64,000 bases of DNA from Prevotella sp. (GTDB lineage: Bacteria > Bacteroidota > Bacteroidia > Bacteroidales > Bacteroidaceae): assembly GCA_022769285.1 (NCBI GenBank), contig JALEKD010000025.1, positions 1-64,000 on the forward strand, given 5' to 3'. Position 1 is the stretch's first letter. Every line of letters starts with the position of its first letter. The notes under the pieces are model-generated. The model made no database searches and was not told where the DNA came from. It saw only the letters and a program-made list of their open reading frames with translations. The translations under genes were made by a program, and so were the position numbers. This document shows positions 17,714 to 26,443 of this stretch, piece by piece.

Positions 17714-19197
17714 ATGAAAAGAACTTACATCTCTATGGCCACGGCCATTCTCTTGGGGGGGTACAAGCCCACGCCCAGCACTTTGTTACAACCGTTGAGC
17801 AGGCAAACGCCTTAGTTGCATCACCGGCACGCATAGTCCAGGCCGCACCTGGCAGTATATGGCGCCACAAGACAGGTGTACACTATACCACCAAGGACAA
17901 CGGTGCCACCTGGACAAAAATCGGCGACATCGCTTTCAGCTACGACACTAAGGGCAATCTGCTCAGCCAAAAGGAAACCAATGCCGTATCTGGCGGCAGC
18001 GACCTTACGGAATACACGTACGATGCCCAGGGGCACAACACCTCTTCCAAATGGACTATCAACGACACGCCCCATTCTTACAACGAATACTTCTATGACG
18101 ACCCTATACTGAAAGACCTGTGCATGGGTGGCCTCAGTTACAGCTATGATGAAGCCACGAAGAAATGGATTAACCCGAAGGAAAAAAACAGGCTGTCCTT
18201 CACGCGCAACAGCCAGAACAATATCACAGAGGTTAACAAGAAAGATATCGTCTATGACGGAACCATACACATAGACAAATTGTATAACACGTACGACAAA
18301 TCGGGTACTAAGTTAACCAACATGGTGACCACCAGCTACTCGAGCAGCAACGGAGAAACACGATACGACAAAAAGGCTTTCGACCTGGTATGGTACAAAA
18401 CCAATGGTCAGGTGTACGACTTCAACAAAGTATGCTGTCTCTCTCTGGAATTAGAAGAAGACATTGACAACCTGCTGAAAAGCGGCAATATATATATTCT
18501 CACCTCGGATGGTACTGGAGTGAGCAATATATACACGCTCAAAAACACCTATGACGGCAAAGGCGGATACGTACGCGAGACGGAAAGCCACTTTAAGGTT
18601 TTAGAACGTACCAAAAAGACCGTCAGCGATGATGGTACCGAACACTATATATACGAAAGCTACGAAGATTACAACAGCGACGGCACATACAGCAGCAATG
18701 AGATAATCGAGAAGCGTGAGACCGTAATCAAAACTATCAACGGAAAACGTTTACAGGAATGGTTTATGAGCTATAATTACAACAAGGATGGTACCGAGAA
18801 ATCGCGCTACAAGCTCACATCTACCCACGACGAGCATGGCAACAACACCATCTATGAAGCTTTCTGGTCGTTCGACCAGGGAAAGACCTGGGTCATAGCC
18901 AGACTGGGCGAGCGCTACACCTACGAGTACGACGAGGCCACAGGCGAAATGCTGAGCGCCCTAACTGAGCGCTACAACACTGAGACACAACAAAACGAGA
19001 AGCGCTCAAAGTATGTGTACAGCCAGATAGAGGATGTGGCTACGGCCATAGATCAGCCCTCGGCCGACAACGGCGAAGCTCCCACCGCCGTGTACAACCT
19101 GCAGGGCGTGTACATGGGTGCCACCACCGACCAGTTGCCGACTGGCATCTACCTGGTAAAGCAAGGTGGCACGACCCACAAGGTTCTCAAGCGATAA
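17714..19197 (+). CDS. Secreted protein with T9SS sorting domain, frameshifted at a G7 tract in the signal peptide
   Basis: Reading from the ATG gives MKRTYISMATAILLGG and then leaves frame, ending about 17 codons later. The long frame resumes at once as GVQAHAQHFVTT, so MKRTYISMATAILLG(G)VQAHAQ is plainly the intended signal peptide. The break is exactly at seven G residues (17755-17761); five or eight would restore the frame. The track ORF avoids the problem only by starting at an upstream TTG with no signal peptide. The mature part, about 470 aa, has repeated YxYDxxGN-type motifs (FSYDTKGNLLSQ, YTYDAQGHNTSS, YEYDEATGEMLS) and a type A sorting domain (YNLQGVYMGATTDQLPTGIYLVKQ). It may be phase variable, a fresh pseudogene or a sequencing error. 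It has its own promoter and a shared terminator. Function unknown. Confidence 0.75.
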
Positions 19198-19240
19198 GAC
19201 AGCTGCAACCAGACCACCGTAAGCAATACCTATAACTCAA

Positions 19241-19276
19241 GCGCCCGGCCATTCTCATTACAGAATGGCCGGGCGC
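19241..19276. terminator. Bidirectional terminator between converging genes
   Basis: GCGCCCGGCCATTCT and AGAATGGCCGGGCGC form a perfect 15-bp stem with a 6-nt loop, midway between the ends of the T9SS protein gene and the GH3 gene. Confidence 0.85.
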
Positions 19277-19301
19277 AGTGTGTATATACGTCGGTAATCA
19301 A

Positions 19302-21635
19302 TTATATCTTGGTAGGGGCTGCCTTGACAATAGGCTTACGCAGACTGACAGTAGCAGTAGTGCGTATATCCTCGACCGAGGCGCCCACTGACAGGGTGTA
19401 TTGCCCAGCATCGGTAACCCACGCCATACGACTCTCGTCGAACGAGGCCAAGTCGGTCACGGGGAACGACATGCTCACCACCTGGGTCTCGCCAGGCTGC
19501 AACAGACGGGTCTTGGCAAAGGTCTTGAGCTCACGGGCGGGCTTGTCGAGCTTGCCCTTGGGAGCTGTGGTATAGAGCTGCACAGCCTCCTTGCCAGCCA
19601 CGCGGCCTGTATTGGTGATGGGCACCGACACCAGGCAACGCCCCTTGACGATGCGGGCCGTGGCCTGGCCGTAACCGAAGGTAGTATAAGAGAGACCATA
19701 GCCGAAGGGATAAGCGACAGCCTTCTGCTGAGTGTTGAAGTAGCGATAGCCCACATAGATGCCCTCGGCATAGTTAGTATAACCTAAGTTCTTCTTAGCC
19801 AGAGCCACCGAGTCGGGGCGAAGCAGTTCGTCCCAGTTGAACTTGTAGTGCAGGGGGAAATTATCTGCCGACGGATAGTCCTGGTACTTGTTAGCAAAGG
19901 TTACAGGCAACTTGCCCGAGGGGCACACACGGCCGGTGAGCACATCGGCCACGGCATTGCCGCCCTCTTGGCCGGGCTGCCAGGCCAGCACGATGGCGTC
20001 GACCTTGTCGCGCCAAGGCGCAACATCAATCACACCACCCACATTAAGAACTACAATGACGGGCTTCTTCTGAGCATGGAAAGCCTGGCTTACATTGTCT
20101 ATCAGGGTGAGCTCGGCAGACGTAAGGAGATAGTCGCCCTCGCGGTAATCACGGTCTTCGGCCTCGCCCGAGTTACGGGCTATGGTGATAATGGCCTTAG
20201 AGCAGTCCTTGGCACGGTAGCCTATGAAGGTGGGGTTGATATTGGCCTCCTGGGGTTCGCGCATACCGAAGAACCAGTTTCTAAAGGTAGGCGTATTGGA
20301 CTCTTTAAGCAGTAGGTCCTCGTTGGCCATATACTGGGTGTAATACTGGTCCAGCAGGGTGTCTACCTGTATCTTGTCGTTATAGAGTCCCTGCACCAGG
20401 TTGACGGTGTAGGGCTTGTAGACATCGGCCGCACCGCGCCCGTTGGCATAGAACTTATACGAACCGACACCGAAGAGGGCCACACGGTCGTCGCTGCTCA
20501 GAGGCAGAGGTAGGGCCGACTGGCCCTGAACGCCGGTGGCAATGAAATGGGCCGGAAGTGCGTTCTTGAGCAGTACGACTCCCTCAGAGGCAGCCTCGCG
20601 CGACAGCTGGGCATGGCCCTTGAGGTCGGGCTGATAGTCGCCCACATGGTGGCGGAAGTGAGGGGTGCGCATGATGTAACGCAGCACACGGGCCACATTG
20701 GTATTGACATCGGTCATGGACAGCTTACCACTCTTCACGTTGTCCAGTATCTCCTGAACCTGCTGCGGTGTGCCGCCCATGAGCAGGTCGTTGCCAGCAT
20801 GTACCTGCACGGGAGTGTTACGCGACTCTACCCAGTCGGTCATCACAATGCCTTTAAAGTGCCACTCGCCCCGCAGCAGGTCTGTAAGCAGCGGCCGGCT
20901 AAACTGGGTGTGCAGTCCGTTGATGCGGTTGTAGGACGACATGACCGCCCAGGGGTGCCCCTCGCGTATGGCCACCTCGAAACCGCGCAGATAGATTTCG
21001 CGCAGGGTGCGCTGGGTCATGCGCGAATCGTTAAACATACGCATGGTCTGCTGGTTGTTGGCGGTGAAGTGCTTGATGGTGGCCCCCACGCCACGCGACT
21101 GCACCCCCTGGGTGGCGGCAGCTGCCATATAGCCCGAGAGCATAGGGTCCTCGGAGTAGTACTCGAAGTTGCGCCCGTTAAGGGGGTTGCGGTGTATGTT
21201 GAGACTGGGGGCCAGCAGGATGTCGCCATCGTAGGCCAGCAGCTCGTCGCCCATGGCCTGCCCTACCTTACGCACCAGGTCGGTGTTCCAGGTAGCGGCC
21301 TGCATGGTCGCAATGGGAAATCCGGTGGCATAGTATGCCTTGCCATCGCCCCGGATAAGCGTGTCCATACGTACGCCAGTGGCGCCATCCATCATAATGG
21401 TATGCGGAACGCCCAGACGGGGTATGGCATAGGTAAGTCCGGCTCCGTTGGCTATAATGTCCAGCCCCTCCTTGGACTTGACGCCCACTAACAGGTGGGC
21501 TTTCTCATCTAACGTCATGGCTCTGACGACCTGACTGACAGAGGACTTACCCAACTTGGGCAACGATTTCTGCGCCATGACTGGCAATGCACACGGCAGT
21601 GCCAGCAGCAGTAATAGTTTTTTGGTTAATTTCAT
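19302..21635 (-). CDS. Glycoside hydrolase family 3 (beta-glucosidase-like), exported
   Basis: A 777-aa periplasmic or surface exo-glycosidase, probably a beta-glucosidase or beta-xylosidase. The signal peptide is MKLTKKLLLLLALPCALPVMAQ. The GH3 N-terminal barrel follows, with the substrate-binding GATIKHFTANN and the nucleophile Asp in GIVMTDWVES (about residue 270). Next come the C-terminal alpha/beta domain (EGVVLLKNALP, AWQPGQEGGNAVADVLTG) and a fibronectin-III-like end (GKEAVQLYTTAP to VSVGASVEDIR). All expected domains are complete. No SusC/SusD or regulator is adjacent, so it is not in an obvious polysaccharide-utilisation locus. The exact substrate cannot be read from sequence. Confidence 0.95.
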   Translation of the reverse strand: MKLTKKLLLLLALPCALPVMAQKSLPKLGKSSVSQVVRAMTLDEKAHLLVGVKSKEGLDIIANGAGLTYAIPRLGVPHTIMMDGATGVRMDTLIRGDGKAYYATGFPIATMQAATWNTDLVRKVGQAMGDELLAYDGDILLAPSLNIHRNPLNGRNFEYYSEDPMLSGYMAAAATQGVQSRGVGATIKHFTANNQQTMRMFNDSRMTQRTLREIYLRGFEVAIREGHPWAVMSSYNRINGLHTQFSRPLLTDLLRGEWHFKGIVMTDWVESRNTPVQVHAGNDLLMGGTPQQVQEILDNVKSGKLSMTDVNTNVARVLRYIMRTPHFRHHVGDYQPDLKGHAQLSREAASEGVVLLKNALPAHFIATGVQGQSALPLPLSSDDRVALFGVGSYKFYANGRGAADVYKPYTVNLVQGLYNDKIQVDTLLDQYYTQYMANEDLLLKESNTPTFRNWFFGMREPQEANINPTFIGYRAKDCSKAIITIARNSGEAEDRDYREGDYLLTSAELTLIDNVSQAFHAQKKPVIVVLNVGGVIDVAPWRDKVDAIVLAWQPGQEGGNAVADVLTGRVCPSGKLPVTFANKYQDYPSADNFPLHYKFNWDELLRPDSVALAKKNLGYTNYAEGIYVGYRYFNTQQKAVAYPFGYGLSYTTFGYGQATARIVKGRCLVSVPITNTGRVAGKEAVQLYTTAPKGKLDKPARELKTFAKTRLLQPGETQVVSMSFPVTDLASFDESRMAWVTDAGQYTLSVGASVEDIRTTATVSLRKPIVKAAPTKI

Positions 21636-21740
21636 GATAATATGGTTCTACTATGTTTGTTTCCTATTAAGTTGTCATTCCTAAGCCAGGCATAGCTGCG
21701 GGACTTGGAGGCACCACGCCGGCCCGATGTCTATGGGCTT

Positions 21741-21759
21741 ACGCGCGCGCATATATATA
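21741..21759. repeat. Alternating purine-pyrimidine tract (CG)n(TA)n
   Basis: The 19-nt sequence ACGCGCGCGCATATATATA alternates purine and pyrimidine throughout. It lies between the lpxB stop and the GH3 start, about 110-120 bp upstream of the GH3 ATG. A similar 24-nt tract occurs near 35.7 kb. Such sequence is prone to Z-DNA or cruciform formation. Confidence 0.7.
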
Positions 21760-21797
21760 ATAAGGTGCAGCGACAGCCATCGCCTGGCGGTGACCCG

Positions 21798-22997
21798 TTA
21801 GGGCCGGGAACCGCCAGAGCCCGCTCCTGCTCCCGAAGCACCCGCGCGCAGCAGCTGGCAGATGATACGGGCCGCGTTCTCGGGAGCCACCGCGTCGCCC
21901 AGCCGCCTGGCCACCTCGGCATACCCAGCCAGCATGGGTGCGCGGCCGGTTCCACCCGGCAAGATGCGCTCCAGCCAAGTGCCGATGTCGGTCTGCGTAA
22001 ACCGGTCGGCCATCAGTTCGGGCACCACCTCGGCATCGGCTATCAGGTTGACCAGCGATATATACCTCACCTTGATGATGTGGTTAAAGGCAAACCTTAT
22101 GAGCCGCGGGACGGGGGTACGGTAGCACACCGCCTGGGGCACGCCGAAGAGCGCGGTCTCCAGGGTAGCGGTACCGCTGGTAACCAGCGCCGCCACGCTA
22201 TGGGTAAGCAGGGCATAGGTCTCGTTGCGCACCAGGGTCACCGCGTGGCCCGCCGTAAAGGGGGCATAGTAAGCATCGTCGATAGACGGGGCACCGGCCA
22301 GCACCATCTGGTAACGGCCTGTCCATCCCCGCCGGGCCAGCAGTTGCTCGGTGGCCGCGAGCATAGCGGGCAGATTGTCCTTGATTTCCTGTCGACGGCT
22401 GCCCGCCAAGAGGGCTATAATGGGACGGTCGTCAATCCCGTGCCGACTGCCATAATCGGCCCTTGTCTCGTGGTACGAGGCCCTGAACGAGCGCACCTCG
22501 TCGGCCGTGGGGTTGCCCACATAATGTATGGGATAGTGGTGACGCTGCTCGTAGAAGGGCACTTCAAAAGGCAGGATGGAGAACATCTCGCTGACATCAC
22601 GGCGAATACGGCGGATGCGCCACTCTTTCCACGCCCATATCTTAGGAGAGATATAGTAGTAGACAGGGATATGCGTGTGGGCATGTACATAGCGGGCTAT
22701 GTCGAGGTTGAAGCCCGGATAGTCGACCAGGATAACCACGTCGGGGGCCCAGGTACTGATGTCGCGCTTACACATAGCCATATTGCAGAAGATGGTACGC
22801 AGGTGCATCAGTACAGGCACAAAGCCCATGTAAGCCAGCTCGCGGTAGTGGCGCACCCGGGTGCCGCCCACGGCCGACATGAGGTCGCCCCCGAAGAACC
22901 TGAAACTGGCCTGGGGGTCGTGCTGCTGCAGGGCCCGCATCAGATGGCTGGCATGGAGGTCGCCACTGGCCTCCCCTACGATGAGATAGTATTTCAT
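21798..22997 (-). CDS. lpxB: Lipid-A-disaccharide synthase
   Basis: LpxB joins UDP-diacylglucosamine and lipid X to form the lipid A disaccharide on the inner face of the inner membrane. The 399-aa product begins MKYYLIVGEASGDLHASHLM, with GEASGDLH the family hallmark, and keeps FFGGDLMSAVGG, VILVDYPGFNLDIA, YYISPKIWAWKEWRIRRI, LLAGSRRQEI and the SGTATLETALFGVP donor-binding loop. The C-terminus ends in a low-complexity Gly/Ala/Ser tail (AGASGAGAGSGG) that looks non-essential. The start overlaps the surE stop by ATGA, so the pair is translationally coupled. Confidence 0.97.
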   Translation of the reverse strand: MKYYLIVGEASGDLHASHLMRALQQHDPQASFRFFGGDLMSAVGGTRVRHYRELAYMGFVPVLMHLRTIFCNMAMCKRDISTWAPDVVILVDYPGFNLDIARYVHAHTHIPVYYYISPKIWAWKEWRIRRIRRDVSEMFSILPFEVPFYEQRHHYPIHYVGNPTADEVRSFRASYHETRADYGSRHGIDDRPIIALLAGSRRQEIKDNLPAMLAATEQLLARRGWTGRYQMVLAGAPSIDDAYYAPFTAGHAVTLVRNETYALLTHSVAALVTSGTATLETALFGVPQAVCYRTPVPRLIRFAFNHIIKVRYISLVNLIADAEVVPELMADRFTQTDIGTWLERILPGGTGRAPMLAGYAEVARRLGDAVAPENAARIICQLLRAGASGAGAGSGGSRP

Positions 22998-23761
22998 AAG
23001 TTCCAGTTGTTCAGCGTATCTATCATCGCATAAGCGGTCACGTCAATAGTGGTGGGCGTAATGGCCACATAGCCATGGTTAATGGCCCACTGGTCGGTAT
23101 CGGGCGCATCGGGTTCGTCGTTGCGGTATTCGCCTACCATCCAGTAGTAGTCGTAGCCGCGGGGATGGCGCTCCTGCACCACCTCGTTAACCCACTGGCC
23201 ACGGGTCATGCGGCAGGCGCGGATGCCCTCGAACTGCTTACGGTTGGGGAAATTGACGTTCAGGCACACGCCATCGGGGAGCCCGTCGGTCAGCACGCGC
23301 TGAACCACCCGGCGCACATAGTGGCGCAGATGCTCCTGGCTGGCCTCGGTATCGTAGTCGCAGTTAGAGAACGCCACCGAGGGGATGCCTTTCAGACAGC
23401 CTTCGATGGCCACACCCATGGTGCCTGAGTAATGACAGTTAACGGTAGAGTTGTCGCCGTGGTTGATGCCCCCTAAGACCAGGTCGGGCACCCGGCCGCC
23501 ACAGAGCCTGCTCACGGCCAGTTTGATGCAGTCGACCGGAGTACCCGAGCACGACCACACCACCACGTCGCCTATGTTGTGCCGACGGCGGAGCCTCAGG
23601 GGGTCTTCGGCCGAAAACGCGCGTGAGAACCCTGACCGTGCTGACTCGGGGGCGCATACCACCACCTCGCCCATGTCGCGCACCATATCTACCAGGGCCC
23701 TTATGCCAACAGCCTGATAGCCATCGTCGTTAGAAATCAGTATCAAAGGCTTTCTATTCAT
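22994..23761 (-). CDS. surE: 5'/3'-nucleotidase SurE
   Basis: SurE is a metal-dependent phosphatase acting on nucleoside monophosphates in the cytoplasm. Its signature residues are clear: ISNDDG at the N-terminus, ESARSGFSRAFSA, SGTPVDCIKLA and GGINHGDNSTVNCHYSGTMGVA. The track ORF starts 30 codons early. Three ATG codons lie in a row (23767, 23764, 23761); I use the last, giving MNRKPLILISNDDG and 255 aa, but either of the others is possible. It is coupled to lpxB and divergent from parA. A -7-like TACTTTTG lies on the minus strand at 23851-23858. Confidence 0.94.
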   Translation of the reverse strand: MNRKPLILISNDDGYQAVGIRALVDMVRDMGEVVVCAPESARSGFSRAFSAEDPLRLRRRHNIGDVVVWSCSGTPVDCIKLAVSRLCGGRVPDLVLGGINHGDNSTVNCHYSGTMGVAIEGCLKGIPSVAFSNCDYDTEASQEHLRHYVRRVVQRVLTDGLPDGVCLNVNFPNRKQFEGIRACRMTRGQWVNEVVQERHPRGYDYYWMVGEYRNDEPDAPDTDQWAINHGYVAITPTTIDVTAYAMIDTLNNWNL

Positions 23762-23900
23762 CATCATTACAGTTCTAATGGTACTCTCCAGAGGCACCGG
23801 AGCCGTCGCGAGCGAGCCCGCGGCCACCAGCTTACCCCCACTTTTGGTCACAAAAGTACGAAAAAACCTTTAAGATGACGACTTTATCACATAAAATATG

Positions 23901-23908
23901 TAACTTTG
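23901..23908 (+). promoter_or_regulatory. -7 element before parA
   Basis: TAACTTTG followed by CA, 32 bp before the parA ATG, fits the -7 consensus. No good -33 box is found at 19-20 nt, so the assignment is partial. Confidence 0.45.
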
Positions 23909-23940
23909 CAATCTAAATAATTCTTAGAAAGACTTATAAA

Positions 23941-24705
23941 ATGGGGAAAATAATCGCTATGGCCAACCAGAAAGGTGGTGTGGGCAAAACCACTACTACC
24001 ATCAATCTGGCTGCCTCGTTGGCAACATTAGAGAAAACTGTACTGGTGGTAGATGCTGATCCGCAGGCCAACGCGTCAAGCGGCCTGGGCGTAGACATCA
24101 AGGAGGTGGAGTGCTCGCTGTACGAGTGTATCATAGACCATGCCGATGTGCGCGACGCCATATACACTACCGACATAGAAGGCCTCGACATCATTCCCAG
24201 CCATATAGACCTGGTGGGCGCAGAGGTCGAGATGCTCAACCTGAAGAACAGGGAGAAGGTAATGAAGGAATTGCTGGCGCCCATGAGGGCCGAGTACGAC
24301 TACATACTGATAGACTGCGCACCCTCGCTGGGCCTTATCACCGTCAACTCGCTCACGGCGGCCGACTCAGTCATCATCCCGGTACAATGTGAGTACTTCG
24401 CACTTGAGGGAATAAGCAAGCTGCTCAACACCATCAAGATTATCAAGAGCAAGTTGAACCCGAAACTGGAAATAGAGGGCTTCTTGCTCACCATGTACGA
24501 CAGCCGCCTACGCCTGGCCAACCAGATTTACGACGAGGTGAAGCGCCACTTCCAGGAGCTGGTCTTCAAGACCGTCATACAGCGCAATGTCAAGCTGAGC
24601 GAAAGCCCCAGCCACGGACTGCCCGTCATCCTGTACGACGCCGACTCGGCCGGAGCCAAGAACCATCTCAGCTTAGCTAAGGAAATCATCGAAAAAAACA
24701 AGTAA
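23941..24705 (+). CDS. parA: Chromosome-partitioning ATPase ParA (Soj)
   Basis: A 254-aa deviant Walker ATPase that segregates the chromosome origin with Par[21 protein letters not shown] carries the deviant Walker A at the very N-terminus, as in chromosomal Soj proteins (no N-terminal HTH). [17 protein letters not shown] and [18 protein letters not shown] are the A' and B motifs. It is followed 6 nt later by parB. No full parS palindrome was seen in the window. Confidence 0.97.
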   Translation: MGKIIAMANQKGGVGKTTTTINLAASLATLEKTVLVVDADPQANASSGLGVDIKEVECSLYECIIDHADVRDAIYTTDIEGLDIIPSHIDLVGAEVEMLNLKNREKVMKELLAPMRAEYDYILIDCAPSLGLITVNSLTAADSVIIPVQCEYFALEGISKLLNTIKIIKSKLNPKLEIEGFLLTMYDSRLRLANQIYDEVKRHFQELVFKTVIQRNVKLSESPSHGLPVILYDADSAGAKNHLSLAKEIIEKNK

Positions 24706-24711
24706 GCCATC

Positions 24712-25617
24712 ATGCCTCCACACAAGAAATTCAATATATCCAACAAGGGTAACGCGCTGGGACGCGGACTGGACGCCCTCATCTCTACCGATACCGTCAA
24801 GACCAGCGGATCGTCTACTATCAACGAGATAGCTATAGACCAGATTGAGGCAAACCCCAACCAGCCGCGGCACGAGTTCGACCAGGAAGCCCTGGAGGAA
24901 TTGGCGGTCAGCATACGCGAGCTGGGCATCATACAGCCCATCACCCTGCGCCAGGTGGCCGACAACCGCTATCAGATTATAGCCGGCGAGCGTCGCTGGC
25001 GTGCCTCGCAGTTGGCCGGGCTCACCTCTATACCTGCCTACATACGCACGGTAAACGACGAGAACATCATGGAGCTGGCCCTGGTAGAGAATCTGCAGCG
25101 CCAGGACCTCAATGCCATCGAAATAGCCCTGGCCTACGAGCACCTGTTAGAGGAGAGCGGCATGACACAGGAACGTATCAGCGAGCGGGTAGGCAAGAGC
25201 CGCACCGCCATAACCAACTACCTGCGGCTGCTCAAGTTGCCGGCTCAGGTGCAGATGGCCTTACAGAAGAAGGTACTCGACATGGGTCACGCGCGGGCTC
25301 TGCTCTCGCTCGAAAGTCCCTCGCAGCAGATTAAGCTGTTCAAGGACATCATCAAGAATAACTACTCGGTACGCAAGGTCGAGGAGCTGGTCAAGCGGAT
25401 AAAGAATGAAGAATTAGGCGACAAGGATCAGAAGATAGTGGCCAACCCACAGCTCACCGAGAAGATGGGTACGCTGACCCGACAGCTCTCCACTGTATTT
25501 GCGACCAAGGTACAGATGACCTGCTCGGCCAAGGGCAAGGGCAAGATAAGCATACCATTTGCCAACGAGGCCGAACTGGAGCGCATCATACTCTTAATAG
25601 ACAAACTGAAAGGCTGA
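24712..25617 (+). CDS. parB: Chromosome-partitioning protein ParB (Spo0J/Noc family)
   Basis: ParB is a CTP-dependent DNA clamp that loads at parS. The 301-aa protein starts with the typical ALGRGLDALIS segment, then the ParB N-terminal domain (IEANPNQPRHEF, LGIIQPITLR, IAGERRWRASQLAGL with the CTP-binding GERRWR). The helix-turn-helix parS reader follows (MTQERISERVGKSRTAITNYLRLLKLP), then a C-terminal dimerisation region. It lies 6 nt after parA and 6 nt before the DUF5683 gene. Confidence 0.97.
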   Translation: MPPHKKFNISNKGNALGRGLDALISTDTVKTSGSSTINEIAIDQIEANPNQPRHEFDQEALEELAVSIRELGIIQPITLRQVADNRYQIIAGERRWRASQLAGLTSIPAYIRTVNDENIMELALVENLQRQDLNAIEIALAYEHLLEESGMTQERISERVGKSRTAITNYLRLLKLPAQVQMALQKKVLDMGHARALLSLESPSQQIKLFKDIIKNNYSVRKVEELVKRIKNEELGDKDQKIVANPQLTEKMGTLTRQLSTVFATKVQMTCSAKGKGKISIPFANEAELERIILLIDKLKG

Positions 25618-25623
25618 CGCACA

Positions 25624-26367
25624 GTGAAGATTATCCATAAGTTAGGTGTGGCTCTCATGGTAGCCGTCCTGTGGGCGGTTTTGCCTGCATTGGCTTACGC
25701 GCAGCATGCCGATACCACTAAGGTGGTAAGTCGGCACACAGTGGCCAAGGACACCGTGAAGTCTACAGACACCCTGACAGCCATACGACTGGATACGCTG
25801 AAGGCCAAGAGCACCGACACGCTGAAGGTGAAGTCCAAGCGCGACTGGGCCACCTGGCGGCCCGAGGCCAAGCGTGCCCTGTGGCTCGCCCTGGTGCTGC
25901 CAGGTGCTGGCCAGATATACAACAGGAAGTACTGGAAACTGCCCATCGTGTACGGTGGCTTTGTAGGCTGTGCCTACGCCCTGCGATGGAACAACATGAT
26001 GTACAAGGACTATGCCCAGGCTTATATGGACCTGATGGACGACGACCCCAATACTCAGAGCTACAACCAGTTCCTCTATTTAGGCAGCAAGATAGACGAC
26101 AGCAACCGCGAATACTATCAGCGTCTGTTCAAGAACCGCAAGGACCGCTACCGCAAGTGGCGCGACATGAGCGTATTCGCCATGGTAGGCGTGTACTTGC
26201 TGTCGGTAGTAGATGCCTACGTGGACGCGTCGCTCTCCGAGTTTGACATTTCCAAGGATCTGAGCCTCAAGGTGTCGCCCTCGGTCATCAAGAACCAGCA
26301 GGAGTGGGCCTCGGCCAGCCCGCTGAGTTCCTCGGCCATCGGCCTGCAGTGCTGCCTGACGTTCTAA
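25624..26367 (+). CDS. DUF5683 membrane/envelope protein
   Basis: A 247-aa protein of unknown function starting at GTG. It has a signal peptide (LMVAVLWAVLPALAYAQ), then a repetitive Thr/Asp/Lys-rich linker with three near-copies of a KSTDTL-like motif. The conserved core is PEAKRALWLALVLPGAGQIYNRKYWKLPIVYGGF, with two hydrophobic segments and a Tyr/Asp-rich region (YKDYAQAYMDLMDDDP). The LPGAGQIYNRKYWK motif identifies DUF5683. It lies between parB and the lytic transglycosylase gene, as I recall being common in this phylum, suggesting a link between segregation and envelope work (inference). Confidence 0.88.
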   Translation: MKIIHKLGVALMVAVLWAVLPALAYAQHADTTKVVSRHTVAKDTVKSTDTLTAIRLDTLKAKSTDTLKVKSKRDWATWRPEAKRALWLALVLPGAGQIYNRKYWKLPIVYGGFVGCAYALRWNNMMYKDYAQAYMDLMDDDPNTQSYNQFLYLGSKIDDSNREYYQRLFKNRKDRYRKWRDMSVFAMVGVYLLSVVDAYVDASLSEFDISKDLSLKVSPSVIKNQQEWASASPLSSSAIGLQCCLTF

Positions 26368-26443
26368 GCCCCCTCCACAAGTGAAATTATTATTTTAAGC
26401 AACATATTTAATTAGAGTCTGCACGAAAAGACCTACCATAGTA

